A model generated the notes under the pieces. It made no database searches. It worked only from the letters and a program-made list of their open reading frames with translations, and was not told the DNA's origin. Both the position numbers and the translations under genes were made by a program. Below, piece after piece: positions 1-11,200 of a DNA stretch of 64,000 nt (position 1 is its first letter; each line of letters opens with the position of its first letter). This DNA is from Phycomyces blakesleeanus NRRL 1555(-). Taxonomy: Eukaryota; Mucoromycota; Mucoromycetes; Mucorales; Phycomycetaceae. Where the stretch lies: assembly GCF_001638985.1 (NCBI RefSeq), contig NW_017265141.1:62001-126000 (forward strand). Reading direction: 5' to 3'.

Positions 1-1
1 C

Positions 2-1687
2 CTCTTCATGAAGGTGTCAAAGCGAGCGTTGCTTGTACTTGACCAGGAGCTCCGTTTACCAGAAGATGATGAGAAGTGCTATTGCATGAACAAAGTCCAA
101 TATAGCCTACCTTGTCACCATACCTTACCAGTAGAAAGGGATCTTCATATCTCTTATGTACCAGATAGATGAGTTATTGATGCCAGAAAGGAAGCCAAGG
201 CATGGGATCAGCCAAATATGCAAGTTCCTGTCATCGAAAAACCGGAGGAGTGGATGAGTAAAATCATTAAGCTTGAAGCTTTATTCCGCTCTTGCGAAGG
301 CAGCCAGCAAGTTGCTGATCTTTTGAAAAAAGTAAAAAAGTTGTAAATGACTTTGATGGCGAAAATAGTCACTCTTCTATCAAATTGCAAGCGCCAGAGA
401 ACTTCAAGTATCCAGGAAGACGCAAAGGCAGTAGCCGTCCTAAATACTTGCCAAAGGGCTTTGGTCGCCCAATGTGGAGAAAGACAAGTGTCTTGGCTGG
501 AACTGTAAGTTTCATGATTTACTTATATTAAACATAGGACGAAACTAATGACTTTAATGGAATAATAGGCCGGGATTAAGGCAATGTACCGACGAAAGGT
601 TACAAATATGGCTCAAAAGAGTTTGTCTGGCCTCAAGGTCACAACAAAACAAAACAAAAATATTAAAAAAAAATCAAAAAAGAGCCTCTCGACTCAGGTA
701 ATATGCGTTTTTAATTTAAAATGTAATTGAGTTTTTGAGAAGAACTCTTGTCTTATATATACACAACTTTTTTAGTCGATGCTACCAAAAACAAAATAAA
801 ACAAATTAAACAGGAGCCTCTAGACCCTGGTAAGATGTGTTTTTATATTACTTTAATTGAATTTATGTGGAGGGATGTTGTCTTATACGAATATGCTTTT
901 TAGTCGATACCCCCAAAAAAATGGGTTCAAAAGACCTGCCACCGCTCTAGAAGATTACCAGTATGATAATCGCACCTCTGTTGGCAAGAGGGTTAAATTC
1001 CAACCCGGTTTTCCTGTCTCTCATGAGATAGTTCATGACGGTAAGGGTGGGTTTAACCCTACTGCTGATGGGTGGTGTGGTTTTCGGGTCCTTGCCCATT
1101 TGATCGATGAAGATCAGGAAAAGTTCCCTCGTAAAAAGAAACATGCTTTCTGCCTTGCCAAAATACAAGGAGATATACGCAAATACCTTTGGTACTGATA
1201 CAATCCAACTGGAAAAGGTTATCCAACACGGTTCTCAACTCGACTACAACAACACCACCACCAACACCAACTTTATCCCAGCGTGTTTAGATGCCAGTAT
1301 GTGGTTTAGCACACCCGAATGTGCTCAACTAGTTGCGGACACCTATAAGCAATCAGTCTGTGTTTACTCAGACAACCCCGGCACCCATTCCGTATCGTTC
1401 CTTCCCTTCGCCCTTCCCAACAACAAGACAAAACAGCGACAACCTCTGATTTTTAATCATGTTAACAGTAATCACTGGACAACAGTTGACCTTTCCCGTA
1501 ATATCTCTAGGAAATGGCCAACCGTTCCTGAATTATTATTTTTTTAGGTTGTGCCAGAAATAAGATTGATGATAACTTTGATACTTACTGGAATAAGTTC
1601 AAAGAATTTAATAAGCATGACCGCAGAAATGACATGCTCTCTCTCCATTCTGATCTAGATCAACTAATTGATCTTACTCCAAAATAA
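2..1687 (+). pseudogene. Decayed MULE-type transposase tail with SWIM zinc finger and OTU protease domain
   Basis: The frame opening at base 2 carries a SWIM-like signature (CYC, then eight residues, then CHH, near 86-121), as in MULE/FAR1 transposases. It has an in-frame TGA at 170-172 and a TAA at 344-346; the next piece continues in another frame to a GTAAGT donor at about 510. Downstream, from about 900, lies an OTU-type cysteine protease: ADGWCGFRVLAHLI holds the nucleophile Cys, and NHWTTVDL near 1470-1490 holds the catalytic His. The OTU frame shifts at about 1110-1135 and again at the T-run near 1540; the last stop is at 1685. SWIM and OTU domains recur together in fungal and plant MULE proteins. 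The stop codons and frameshifts indicate a dead copy. The 5' part lies outside the window. Family assignment is from motifs only. Confidence 0.6.
682..915 (+). repeat. Imperfect tandem duplication of an exon-intron-exon junction
   Basis: Two adjacent copies share the same order of short blocks: GAGCCTCTMGAC, a GGTAAKATG donor-like stretch, a T-rich core with TTGTCTTATA, then TTTTTTAGTCGAT followed by CCAAAAA. The first copy runs from about 682 to 795 and the second from about 811 to 915. The copies differ by substitutions and small indels, so the duplication is not recent. It doubles a small exon and intron inside the transposase-derived gene. Confidence 0.55.
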
Positions 1688-3090
1688 TTTCTTTTCGATA
1701 TTCTTTTCTATTTTTTTTTTACTCTTTTAATTATACTTTATTACTTATATTTTATTAGCTATACAACCTTTTTTAAACCTTTATAAATCTTATCAATCTG
1801 TTTCTTTGCGTCAACATAAGCTATCTATCGCTTGCAGGTTAAATGACTTTCCGCTCTGTTTTTTTTCATGGAAATCATTCGTGGAAAGTACTTTACCCTA
1901 CGAGTTACGCCTATATCCAGCGAATTACAAATCATAAATGCCGGATAGCATTACACAGATCGAACCAAACTATCTTCAAATATGTAATATTATGCCTTTC
2001 TATCTATCGATTTCATCAATTCAAGTCTTGGCTCTCTATAGCTTTGGATCCAAGTAGTGTATAGATATATGTATGTGTGTTAGAAGTTTTGTTTTAATTG
2101 AAAATCTAGATCATGAGAAAACTAGCATAATATCTCAAAAAATTGCATTTTTTCAATAAAATAAAATATTGTATTTGTCCGTAGAATCATTTTTTTTCTC
2201 ACTTGTTTTCTATGAAACTTTTACTGAATTCATATGTTATCTGAACATGTGTAATTAGAAACTTTTTTTTGGTCTTTTGATTTTTTTTATTTTCTTGTAT
2301 TCTTGATAAAATATCTCATGTACATATTGTAAGGAAACGATAGAAAGAGTTTTTACAGAAGAAATAAAAACAATACATAAAATATAAAGACGTGTATTTT
2401 GTAAAGAAACATTAGCTTAACTGTTATTCGAACTTTTTTAGGCATACAAGGCTTCATTACCTTTATATCCATTATGAAAGTTTCTGAAAAAAAAAATGCA
2501 AATTACATGGATTATAATCTTTTCCACTTAAATCACATAAAATAAAAATATATGATTTATGTCTCAAATTCTGTATATAGTTTGAAAAAGAAATATAACT
2601 TTTGGAGTGGAAATCCTATATTCGACTTGCACTTACCAAATTGTTATTAGATAACTATATTTAAATTGCCTGGGATTTGTTTTTCTAAACGCATAAAAAC
2701 ACTGAGGCTATTAATTGATTTTCTGCAAGACAAATATTCTTCAGATTAAATAGCAAATTAGGTATCCTTATCATAAAACACTCTATGACTTTGTGTGATG
2801 TGATGCTATGAGCTTTTAGATTTGTAGTATAAGGAGTCAAGCAAGTTTATTATATTATCTGTGTATTAATAGCATGAACGTTTTTCTTTGTAAACCCGTT
2901 TTCCTTTGGATTATAAATAAATTACGAAAATGATATTCTTTTCTACATTATTGCTGATAATAAATTAGGTTAATCCTTACCCTATAGAAAAAAAATAGGC
3001 GATTTTAGTGAATTGTTGCAAGTTTTCCGGGGTTTAAAGTGTCTTGTACTTGAGTTTTTTAAGCACCAATTTCTCTCGCTCTCTTTTATA
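1688..3090. other. AT-rich spacer without recognisable genes
   Basis: About 1.4 kb of AT-rich sequence follows the OTU relic. Short frames such as the one at 1843-2064 have no recognisable motif and no coding-like composition. It probably holds eroded transposon flank. Confidence 0.5.
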
Positions 3091-3275
3091 CACTTTTTCC
3101 GGAAATTATTGGTGCAAAAATAAAAATCAATTTGGTGCAAAAATGGAATGCACCAAATGCACCAAAAAAGATTAATTAAGCAGAGAAATGGTAAAAAAAA
3201 AATGAACCAAATTTTATCTTTGTTTTTGCACTAAATAATTTTTTATTTTTGCACCAATAATTTCCGGAAAGTTTG
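3091..3275. mobile_element. MITE-like element with 36-bp terminal inverted repeats and TA flanks
   Basis: The left end (3091-3126) begins CACTTTTTCCGGAAATTATT and continues through GGTGCAAAAATAAAAA. The right end (3240-3275) is its reverse complement at about 33 of 36 positions. Each end is bordered by a TA dinucleotide (3089-3090 and 3276-3277), as expected for Tc1/mariner-type insertion. The interior has further GGTGCAAAAAT and TGCACCAAAT blocks that could fold back. No protein is encoded, so it is non-autonomous. A third copy of the terminal sequence lies at 5261-5281. Confidence 0.7.
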
Positions 3276-3423
3276 TATGGAGCTGTGACAGGCTCAGATT
3301 TATTAAAGTTCTCTGAATGAGTAGGGCAAAAGAGAAAATTACAACATTTGTTTTGAGGGTTTATGGGGGTTATTTGATGTTTTTGGCTTTTTGGTTTTTG
3401 ACTTGTTTTTGTGTGATTTAAAC

Positions 3424-5260
3424 TTTTTTTTTTTGTTAAAATGTTAATGTGGTGTTATGCGAGGGAAGAGTCAGCGGAGTCAAGCTCGAGCTCTGAGCAG
3501 ATGCGGGAGATTGATTTCCTAGCAGTGGCAAGAACCAAGGAAGGTAAAAAAGGAGAAGAGTTAAAGTGGAGTGCCCAATGGTGGTCCCAGATAGCAAGGA
3601 TGGTCAGTCCGAAAACCGAGGCGGCTGGAATACTGGGGTTCAGCGTGGGAGGGAAGAGAAAGGATGTGAATGCCGAGGAAAGTGCAGAAGGTGGTGGGAC
3701 GGTGCCGAAAAATTCTAACCAAATGCCTAACCACACCGCAGATTTCAAAGGACAAGAAAGAAGAAAATGCTCTTGCGTCTCGATTGACATCTGGCAGATA
3801 TTGCAGAGAGGTGAAGAAACAGTGAAGGGCATAATGTGGTGCAGAAGAGCTCGGCAAGATAGTTTGTTGTGTAAGCCGCGAAACCAAACATTACGGGCCC
3901 GGTGAGGAAGTGCGAAAGACCAGAAAGAGTGCAGTTGGCGAGGGCTAAGATGGGAGCTAAGTGGTTGAGCATTAGCATGATGATGAGAACAGGTCAGCCG
4001 GTAAGAGCGCGTGGACAAGCGTGACCAAGGTTTGCCGAGGACCAGAGCAGAGATGAAGGGATCAAAGTCAAAGGGGGACCCATCTCGAGGAGGCATATCC
4101 AAATGTCGCGATTCTAGGATGAATGTAGGAATACAAGCTCTGAAAAGGATAGGGTGAGCCACAAGTGAACGGTCGAGAAGTCTTTGTAGGATACGATTAA
4201 GAGTGATAAATCGAGGAAGAGGTCTAGCAGGGGCAATGGGCATCAGGACGTCCAAATTATGATCAATTTTGTATAGGTGGTTAACCTTCAGGTCTCGCCA
4301 AGATTGTCGGTAGGGCGGATGAGAGGGAGGGCTATTAACCATGGAGGACAAGGGCAACATAAGGCACGTGGATAGATTCGTGAGGACGTCGTCAAACTTG
4401 TGCGGGAGGTGGTCCATGGCCTTCAGGACAAGATGAAGAGGCGAATCCAGTGAGCGATGGATGCGAGGTCTAGAGTCTGGGAAGATCCAAAGTAGAAGGG
4501 GATCACAATCCGTATTCTCAGTGCGAAGGAGAAAAGCCATCCATTTGGGGACCAAACCACGGGGACCCAATGGGTTCTGGATTATTGGCTTGAGCCAACG
4601 AAGCTGAAGAGCGCATTGCTGTGTAATCGGGTCGAGGATGCCAAGACCACCTTGAAAGCGAGGAAGGCAGAGGGTGTCCAAAGCAATGGGGGGGGGGGGG
4701 GGGAACGAACGGAAGCGGAAGAAACGGCGCATCAGAGTGCGTATTTTTTCGAGAAAAGAGACGGGGAAGGATACTACGCGCAAGACATGCCAAAGTTGGG
4801 CGAGAATGAGAGAGTTCATGACAGTGGCACGGCCGCGGAAGGACAGGGTGCGTGAGCTGTGTAGAATACAGCTATTCTCAATCTTAGAAAGAAGGGCCTG
4901 GCCAAATGAGTCTCGTTGGGCAATGGAGGAGAAAATTGGATATCCCAGATAGCGAAGAGAAGAGGAGGAGGTCCGGTCATGCCAATCCGTAATATTGTGG
5001 GTCCGTAGATGTGAGGACCAGTCTGGCAGGGGTGAGCCCGAAAGTGAAAATGCCTGCGTCTTGTGAAGATTTACGCGGGCGTTGGAAGCCGCAGCATAGG
5101 TGTTGAGGTGGGTGTGGAGGCGAGACAACTGCCCTGTGTCAGAAAGAAAAACAAGTAAATCATCAGCGTACGCAAGGAGTTTGATCGGTGACAGAGGAGA
5201 AAAACCAGCAGGAACAGATGGTTGAAAGCCCGAGAAGGACTGGTCATGGATCACTCGTCG
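3424..5260 (-). pseudogene. 5'-truncated LINE (non-LTR retrotransposon) reverse transcriptase
   Basis: An uninterrupted frame of about 600 codons on the minus strand (stop at 3455-3457) starts inside the reverse transcriptase domain. KLLAYADDLLVFL carries the YADD catalytic box, followed by the thumb region and a C-terminal zinc-binding segment (CNICQMSIETQEHFLLSC), as in zf-RVT regions of LINEs. The fingers half of the RT, the endonuclease and any ORF1 are missing, as in ordinary 5' truncation. An A-tract at the 3' end (read as T at 3424-3434) fits a LINE tail. The frame stays open through a 16-G run at 4688-4703 that encodes prolines, so the insertion looks fairly young. Its 5' end abuts an inverted repeat. 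Confidence 0.8.
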
Positions 5261-5281
5261 TAATAATTTCCGGAAAGAGTG
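5261..5281. repeat. Inverted terminal repeat matching the left end of the element at 3091
   Basis: The reverse complement of these 21 bases reads CACTCTTTCCGGAAATTATT plus A. It matches the left terminus at 3091-3111 at 19 of 21 positions and is followed by TA at 5282-5283. It lies directly beside the truncated end of the LINE fragment, so 3091-5281 is bounded by a matched TIR pair with TA on both sides. Confidence 0.65.
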
Positions 5282-5284
5282 TAT

Positions 5285-8007
5285 TCTACTTATTTTTTTA
5301 CCCCACCGTGTTTTTTGCAGTCAAAGCAAAACATCTTTTTCTTAGCTTTTTCAATCCATTACAAAACTAAATACCAAGTTATTCAAATCTAATGGCTTAC
5401 CAGCGGTAGCTTGGGTGGGTCCTAAGCGGTAACCAGGACGGAATTTTTTCATCTTCTTTGAATTCTAGTCAGTCTTTGTCTCAAACGACGACCCTCCTGG
5501 AGATCTTCTTCTGCTTGTCTTCTGATACGTCCAATCCGAATGACGCGGGTGAACCTTACAGGTATAGTCCCATCATATCTTAGATTGTTAAGTATATGTC
5601 GGAAGTTCAGGACGGCAGCAAGATCCCGATTCCACAAACGATGCATAACCTCTGACCCGTCCATGTTCTCCAAACAATTTAGATTGGTACATCTAAAAAG
5701 GACTTGTTTCTGTTTTTTTTTCACAAGGTCTAAAATTATTAAAAGTCTCTAAAAGGAACACACTTAATAACTATGAAGGCTAGTATTAATAAAATACGAA
5801 TCAGCAAAGTTGACAAAAGAAAGTAACTTGAGAAGAATTGACAGAAAAATATCTGCATCAAGTACACTTTGGCTGTCAAGATTGCTCGCATGCTCATTAG
5901 AAATCTCGGTAGATTTAGAGAATCGCAGGGAATCTGTCTTCTGGTTTCTCAAAAGTAGAAATCAGACATAGCAATTTAACTCAAAGCAGGTTTATACTCT
6001 GTTAAAAAGAATCAATTAAGCAATACACATGCCTTCATCAATATTATAGTATTTAGAGAATAGCCGTTTTTTTTTAAGATAAAACATGTAAAAAATATTA
6101 CATAGAAATAGACATATATATATCATTTAGTAACTTTATAGCTTAAACTGCTACTAAATATCATAAAAAATAATACTTCCTCTTTCCATACTTCTTTATA
6201 TTCAACGTATTATTTTGATCAGTACAAACTATAAAATTCCAATATAAAACCGTGTATTTGTTGAACCAATTATAAGAATAGAGATATCTAAAAAAAAAAG
6301 GTATATATTTGCCATATTTAGAATATTTGATTGGATTATATGCAAAAATGATCTGAAATCCAACGAATTGTACTATCCAAATTTGTTATAAAAAGAGAAA
6401 TATGTACCTAAAAATGGTATAATTTTGCTACTTTAAACGATTTTATTGGATTAGATAAAAAATAATTTTAACTCCCATAAATAGTATTCGCTGTAAATAC
6501 TTTTAATTTACTAAAAGCCAAGATTCTATTGGCAAATATTATAATTCCTACGGTCACGGAGTTATAGTGTTTGCCATTTACTACAGCGTTAGCTCAATTA
6601 AAATCTTACTGTGGAAGATCAATCTTCACTTAAACAACGGGGATTGTGGCTTTTTTTTTTACAAACCGGAACTCTGCACCTTTGTTAATCACGCTTAACC
6701 ATTTAAACGAAAATAGTTCGATGCTCAATGGGCGGAACTTAGTCTGAAAAAATACTAAACCCTGTTGATGAGAGCTATTAGACTCCGCGGCTCAAACTTG
6801 TTCCATTATAGACTTCTTTGTTAGAATATTAAGAGATTATTTTTTTTGCTAGAAGCAAAGATGTACTGGTACTTTTTACATGACCTGCTAATTTATCCAA
6901 AGCTTATTAGATAAATATGTTAATATTAATGAATAACTAGGGCATGTTTTGAAACTCTAAACAGCGAAACCCAATGGTCGGACCATCAGATATTTGACAG
7001 TCTTCATACTTTAAATATATATATACGCCTTTTATAATATATATAGTAAATAGCTTTATTCTTATTTTTATTTTTAGTCACCAAGGTATAACACCAGTTC
7101 ACGGTCTCTAGATACCATCACACCCTTGTACTGGTAAGAGGCGAGGAGTAAATCTATTCCGAGGAGGGTTTAGCGTGGGCCTGTCACTAACACCAGGTTT
7201 GGATATTGACCGGAATATTTATCAAACTACACGTGTATAACCCGTTCATAGTATTATGAGAATCAAACACATAAAATATATCTGGGTAGACACAGTGTAC
7301 AAGAACAATGGTTCTCGAACAATGCATGTTAAACCTGGCCTGTTTTTTTTTTGAAAATAAATACACAATAAGTTCTAATACAAGCCAATATCTTTCCTTG
7401 GCACCTATCGTTAATATGCTATATATAAATAGATAAATAAAAAGCTTGAAATCCTTTGGAAGTCGAGTATATCGTTTGAGACCCAAGCACCGAAGAACCT
7501 ATAGTATCCCTTAACCAAATCTTAACCCAGGAAATATGCTCAGCAGGATAGTTGATAGCAAACGCATTAAACCCTAGTAAACAATAACCGGGGGGATAAT
7601 GATGGTGATGGCACCAATTGATCTACCATAATTAACTCAAAGCTTGTGGGTATGTGTGTGTTCTGGGGGAGGAGCTTATTTACAAGAGTTATAATTATTA
7701 TCATGTATGTGTGTATAGACATGTAAGCTTCATCTTTTCCCCTCAAAAGAACCATAAAACAAAAATAGAAAAAAAAAGTTAACAATTGACAAGTCGGGAT
7801 GTGTAGTTTACTTTGTGGCAGAGTAATACAAATGACTAAAATGGAAACGATTCATTACAGCCGATGGATAGAGGAAGATCGTGGCCGACGAGGGTAGTTG
7901 ATTGGACCTCTGTTCCGCGCAGTGACGTCTCACATCTACTTTCTCCTCAAAAGGACTCTGGTTCCTGGGGTTTCTTTACAGCTTTTCTCTTTCTACTCAA
8001 ACCTGCC
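5285..8007. other. AT-rich spacer with the transposon fragment and no other clear gene
   Basis: Apart from the fragment at 5449-5724, this stretch is AT-rich with TA runs (6113-6122, 7015-7025) and no frame longer than about 100 codons. A less AT-rich patch at about 7080-7200 was read on both strands without finding a known protein or RNA. The right end is the upstream region of TAM41. Confidence 0.45.
5449..5724 (-). pseudogene. Fragment resembling the C-terminus of a TnpB/Fanzor-like transposon protein
   Basis: The minus-strand frame has FRCTNLNC (one zinc-ribbon Cys pair), then LWNRDLAAVLNFRHIL and a basic tail. An NRD motif followed by small residues and Asn, just after a Cys pair, resembles the RuvC-III segment of TnpB and its eukaryotic Fanzor relatives, where the Asp is catalytic. 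No start ATG is present, and no RuvC-I or RuvC-II segment could be found in the minus frames upstream as far as about 6.0 kb. At most this is an isolated relic. The family link is from remembered motif patterns; it could belong to another transposon family. Confidence 0.4.
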
Positions 8008-9661
8008 ATGTTAAAGGTCGGTTTTATGGGCTCATATATGCCTCAAAGAAAACTTTCTGACAGAGCGTATTCCCGAATATCTTTTTTTATTACAGACAAT
8101 TAGCCACTCTTGTATTCGCACAAATGCCCTCCGTAGTGCTCGCCCCGCCTATGCGCGCCTCTACACTACCCATACCGACACCCAGTCCAGCACACCCAAT
8201 ACAATCCCTCCTACCTTACCTTCTTTTAAAGCTAAAGATTCCCCAAAGGCTGAGATGAGATCGCCCGAGACATCTTACGAAAAGGGTGCACGCGAACGTC
8301 TTGACCGACTCAGAAAGCATAATTTCCACCCCTCCAACACACCCAACTCACCTGATTTTGGTACCAACCAATACATCAGCATCAATGAAGAGCTTAAACA
8401 AAAACTCAAGGATGTTGTTCTTCAGTTCAATGCGCCCGTAAGATATGCATTTGCATACGGGAGCGGTGTATTCCATCAGTCAGGTTATGACCAAAACGTA
8501 AGCTTCAAGAAATACAAATAAGATACATATATATGTATATGTATATATGTATGTATTAACAAGGGATTTATTGGGTTTATTTAGAAAAAACCTATGATGG
8601 ATTTTATCTTTGGTGTATCACATCCTGAACATTGGCATGCACTCAACATGCAACAAAATCCCCATCACTACTCAAGTGTACGTCTGTTGGGTTCGCGTGC
8701 AGTAGCATCATTGCAAGAGAAAGTGGGTGCTGGCGTCTACTTTAACCCTTACATCGAAGTTAATGGCATGGTGAGTTTAGCATTAAATAATTTATGTACA
8801 CAAAGCTCACCTATTCATACTAGATGATCAAATATGGTGTAGTGTCCATCGATACCCTTTGCAGAGACCTTGTCGATTGGGAAACACTTTACTTGGCCGG
8901 ACGTATGCACAAACCTGTCAAGATATTGAGAGATGATCCTCGCGTCCGTTTGGCCAACCAGGTCAACCTGACAGAGGCAGTGCGCGTAGCTCTATTAACC
9001 TTGCCAGAGAACTTCAATGAACAAGATCTGTTTGAACGTATTGCTGGCATCAGCTACGTTGGCGATTTTAGAATGGTAGTGGGCGAGAACCCCAACAAAG
9101 TGAAGAATATTGTTGAGGCTCAGATGGATCATTTCCGCCGATTGTACTTTGGTTTATTGGACGATCTTCCCAACCTTGCTGTTTTGCAGAATGGTCAATA
9201 CCAGGTAGAATATTAATTTTAGAAACCTAAAAACAAGAAATGCGTCTTTATTAATACTGTATTTCAGCAAAACCTAAACCCCCGGTTCCGTGGTCTGATG
9301 GTTCAGAAGTTGCCAAAGACATTGTATGGCAAGGTTCTTAACCAGCATCACCAATATGCCGTCAAGAACAACACAGAAATCCCTCAAGACAAGCAAGAGC
9401 TGTATCAGCAAATTGCTGCTTCTCCCGGGGTATCCTCTTACATTGACCTAGGTAATTAGTTTTTTTTTCTTTCTTTTTTCCTTTGTACATCCATGTATGA
9501 CTAGGATTGTCTAATACGATTATTATTTGTCAGCTCTTCGTGATACAATCTCTCGGTCAGCCATGACGCAGAGCATCAAAGGTATTGTCACTGCTGGACC
9601 ATTGAGAACAACCCGGTATATGGGAGAGAAGTTGGGCAAATGGTGGTCAGCCAAGAAGTAA
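8008..9661 (+). CDS. TAM41: Mitochondrial phosphatidate cytidylyltransferase (CDP-DAG synthase) Tam41
   Basis: Tam41 makes CDP-diacylglycerol from phosphatidate and CTP on the matrix side of the mitochondrial inner membrane, for cardiolipin synthesis. Coding exons are 8096-8497, 8585-8770, 8824-9204, 9268-9451 and 9534-9661, giving about 426 codons and closing in frame. The nucleotidyltransferase signature is YAFAYGSGVF followed by PMMDFIFGVSHPEHWH; the C-terminal KGIVTAGPLRTTRYMGEKL block is also typical. The N-terminus is rich in Arg, Ser and Ala with no acidic residues, like a mitochondrial presequence. The start is uncertain: a three-codon exon ATGTTAAAG at 8008-8016 joins in phase, but needs an unusual GTCGGT donor. 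Confidence 0.88.
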
Positions 9662-9825
9662 AAGGGGTCTCGTATGTCATGCAATTCCTTAGATCACCCA
9701 CACATACATTATAAATATATAGAGAAAATATACAATAAAAAAAAGTATAAAATACCTATCATTTTCTTTTCGAAAAAAATTGGACTATTCTGATAAATAG
9801 ATTCCCTTATTATAACATTGAATGA

Positions 9826-10510
9826 TCTGTCATTTAGCCGGTAAAATTGTATAGAATTTTAGCATATATGTCATTACATTTCTCAGCAATTGTACCATAC
9901 ATTTTTTCTTCAGGCAATAGTTTGTGGCGTTTCAATTTTCCTTTTAAGACTTCCTAAGACTGTTCAATTGGGCAGATATATCAGCCTATAGCCACGACTT
10001 TCAAATTTTCCCATCATCGGTTTTTATTTATGTATAGTACAGTTAACGATCACTAAATAATTCCCTTTTAGATCTTCATTAAGATCCATGATATCAAGCA
10101 GAGAATTCATGAATTTTATCAAGTGCGCGGTTGTCGTATCTTTTGATATCGATTCTGAACTATCTTGCGCAATGCTCTTTTTATTATCATCAACATACTC
10201 TGTAGCTGGCTCTTGGTTTTAGTTGTCTTCTCTATGGAAAGCCCAGTATCTGCTCTACCCCATCATTTCTAAAGTTTATATGAAATCCAGCTTCGTTGAT
10301 AAATATATAGTTTTTTCTTGAAAATTTGAAAATTACTGAGAAGGAATTTTCGCTCGATGTCATGCAACATGGCGACAAGGCTGTACCAAGCCTTGATATA
10401 ATCTTAAGATCTCTTTGGGTTATTTTGTTGAAGTAAAGGTTTACTCTTTCTAAGATTGCTACTTCGATTTTACTTTTTATATTTGAAATATATAAGAAAT
10501 TGTACCACAC
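9826..10510 (-). pseudogene. Degenerate Tc1/IS630-type DDE transposase
   Basis: Three collinear minus-strand pieces in different frames match the DDE_3 layout. NYIFINEAGFHINFRND (about 10265-10315) resembles the first catalytic block, normally IDESGFNxN. LLDIMDLNEDLKGNYLVIVN then CTIH (about 10045-10105) resembles the block ending MDNAPIH. ESRGYRLIYLP (near 9980-10010) resembles RGYxxxYLPPYSPELN. Frameshifts and stops separate the pieces, and the Asp of the DN pair reads Val, so the copy cannot encode an active enzyme. No terminal repeats were identified. Confidence 0.55.
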
Positions 10511-11200
10511 AAAATAACGGCTCTGCTTAATAGATCCCGTATAGCATATTCGAGTTTTTCATTAGTCAATCATTTAACCAAATGTAAAAGTTATTCTTAA
10601 AAATAGAATATGTACAACGCTATATGCTGCTATGTACTTTATAATAACACAAGTTAATTGAAATAAATGTATCTCAATGGTTGAAGCTATTTTTGGAAAT
10701 AAAATATAAAAAATTGACGAAAGAAGAATATAGCTTGGCTTTTGAGAGGTACTTACTTTGATGTTGTTACAACAGTTTACAATTAAACTTGACAATATGA
10801 TATATATACTCCTAGTATTTTAGTGGGCATTCTCGCGAACGATCCATGTATTCATCCTTAATAGTTTGGACAGTCGATATATCAAGGCTCGAGCATTCAG
10901 GCTCTTTCCGTTCAACTTCATCTTGTTTTGTCACACAACATCTCGTCCAAAATACTTTATATAGGCAAATTAATGAACTAATGTTTTTTCTGTTTGTAAA
11001 CATATCAACTTCTTGAATTGCCTTAGTAAATGTGATTTAAATCATTCTACCATGGTAGAATGAGCCATTTGGCATTTTTGAGTGATATAAACTTTAAGAT
11101 TGTATCCTTATAAAGAAATAGATTAAAAACCTAGTATAAAAAATAGTAGACCGCAACACAAAAACTGGGATTTATGTTACCATGAATTTGGAAAGCAAGA

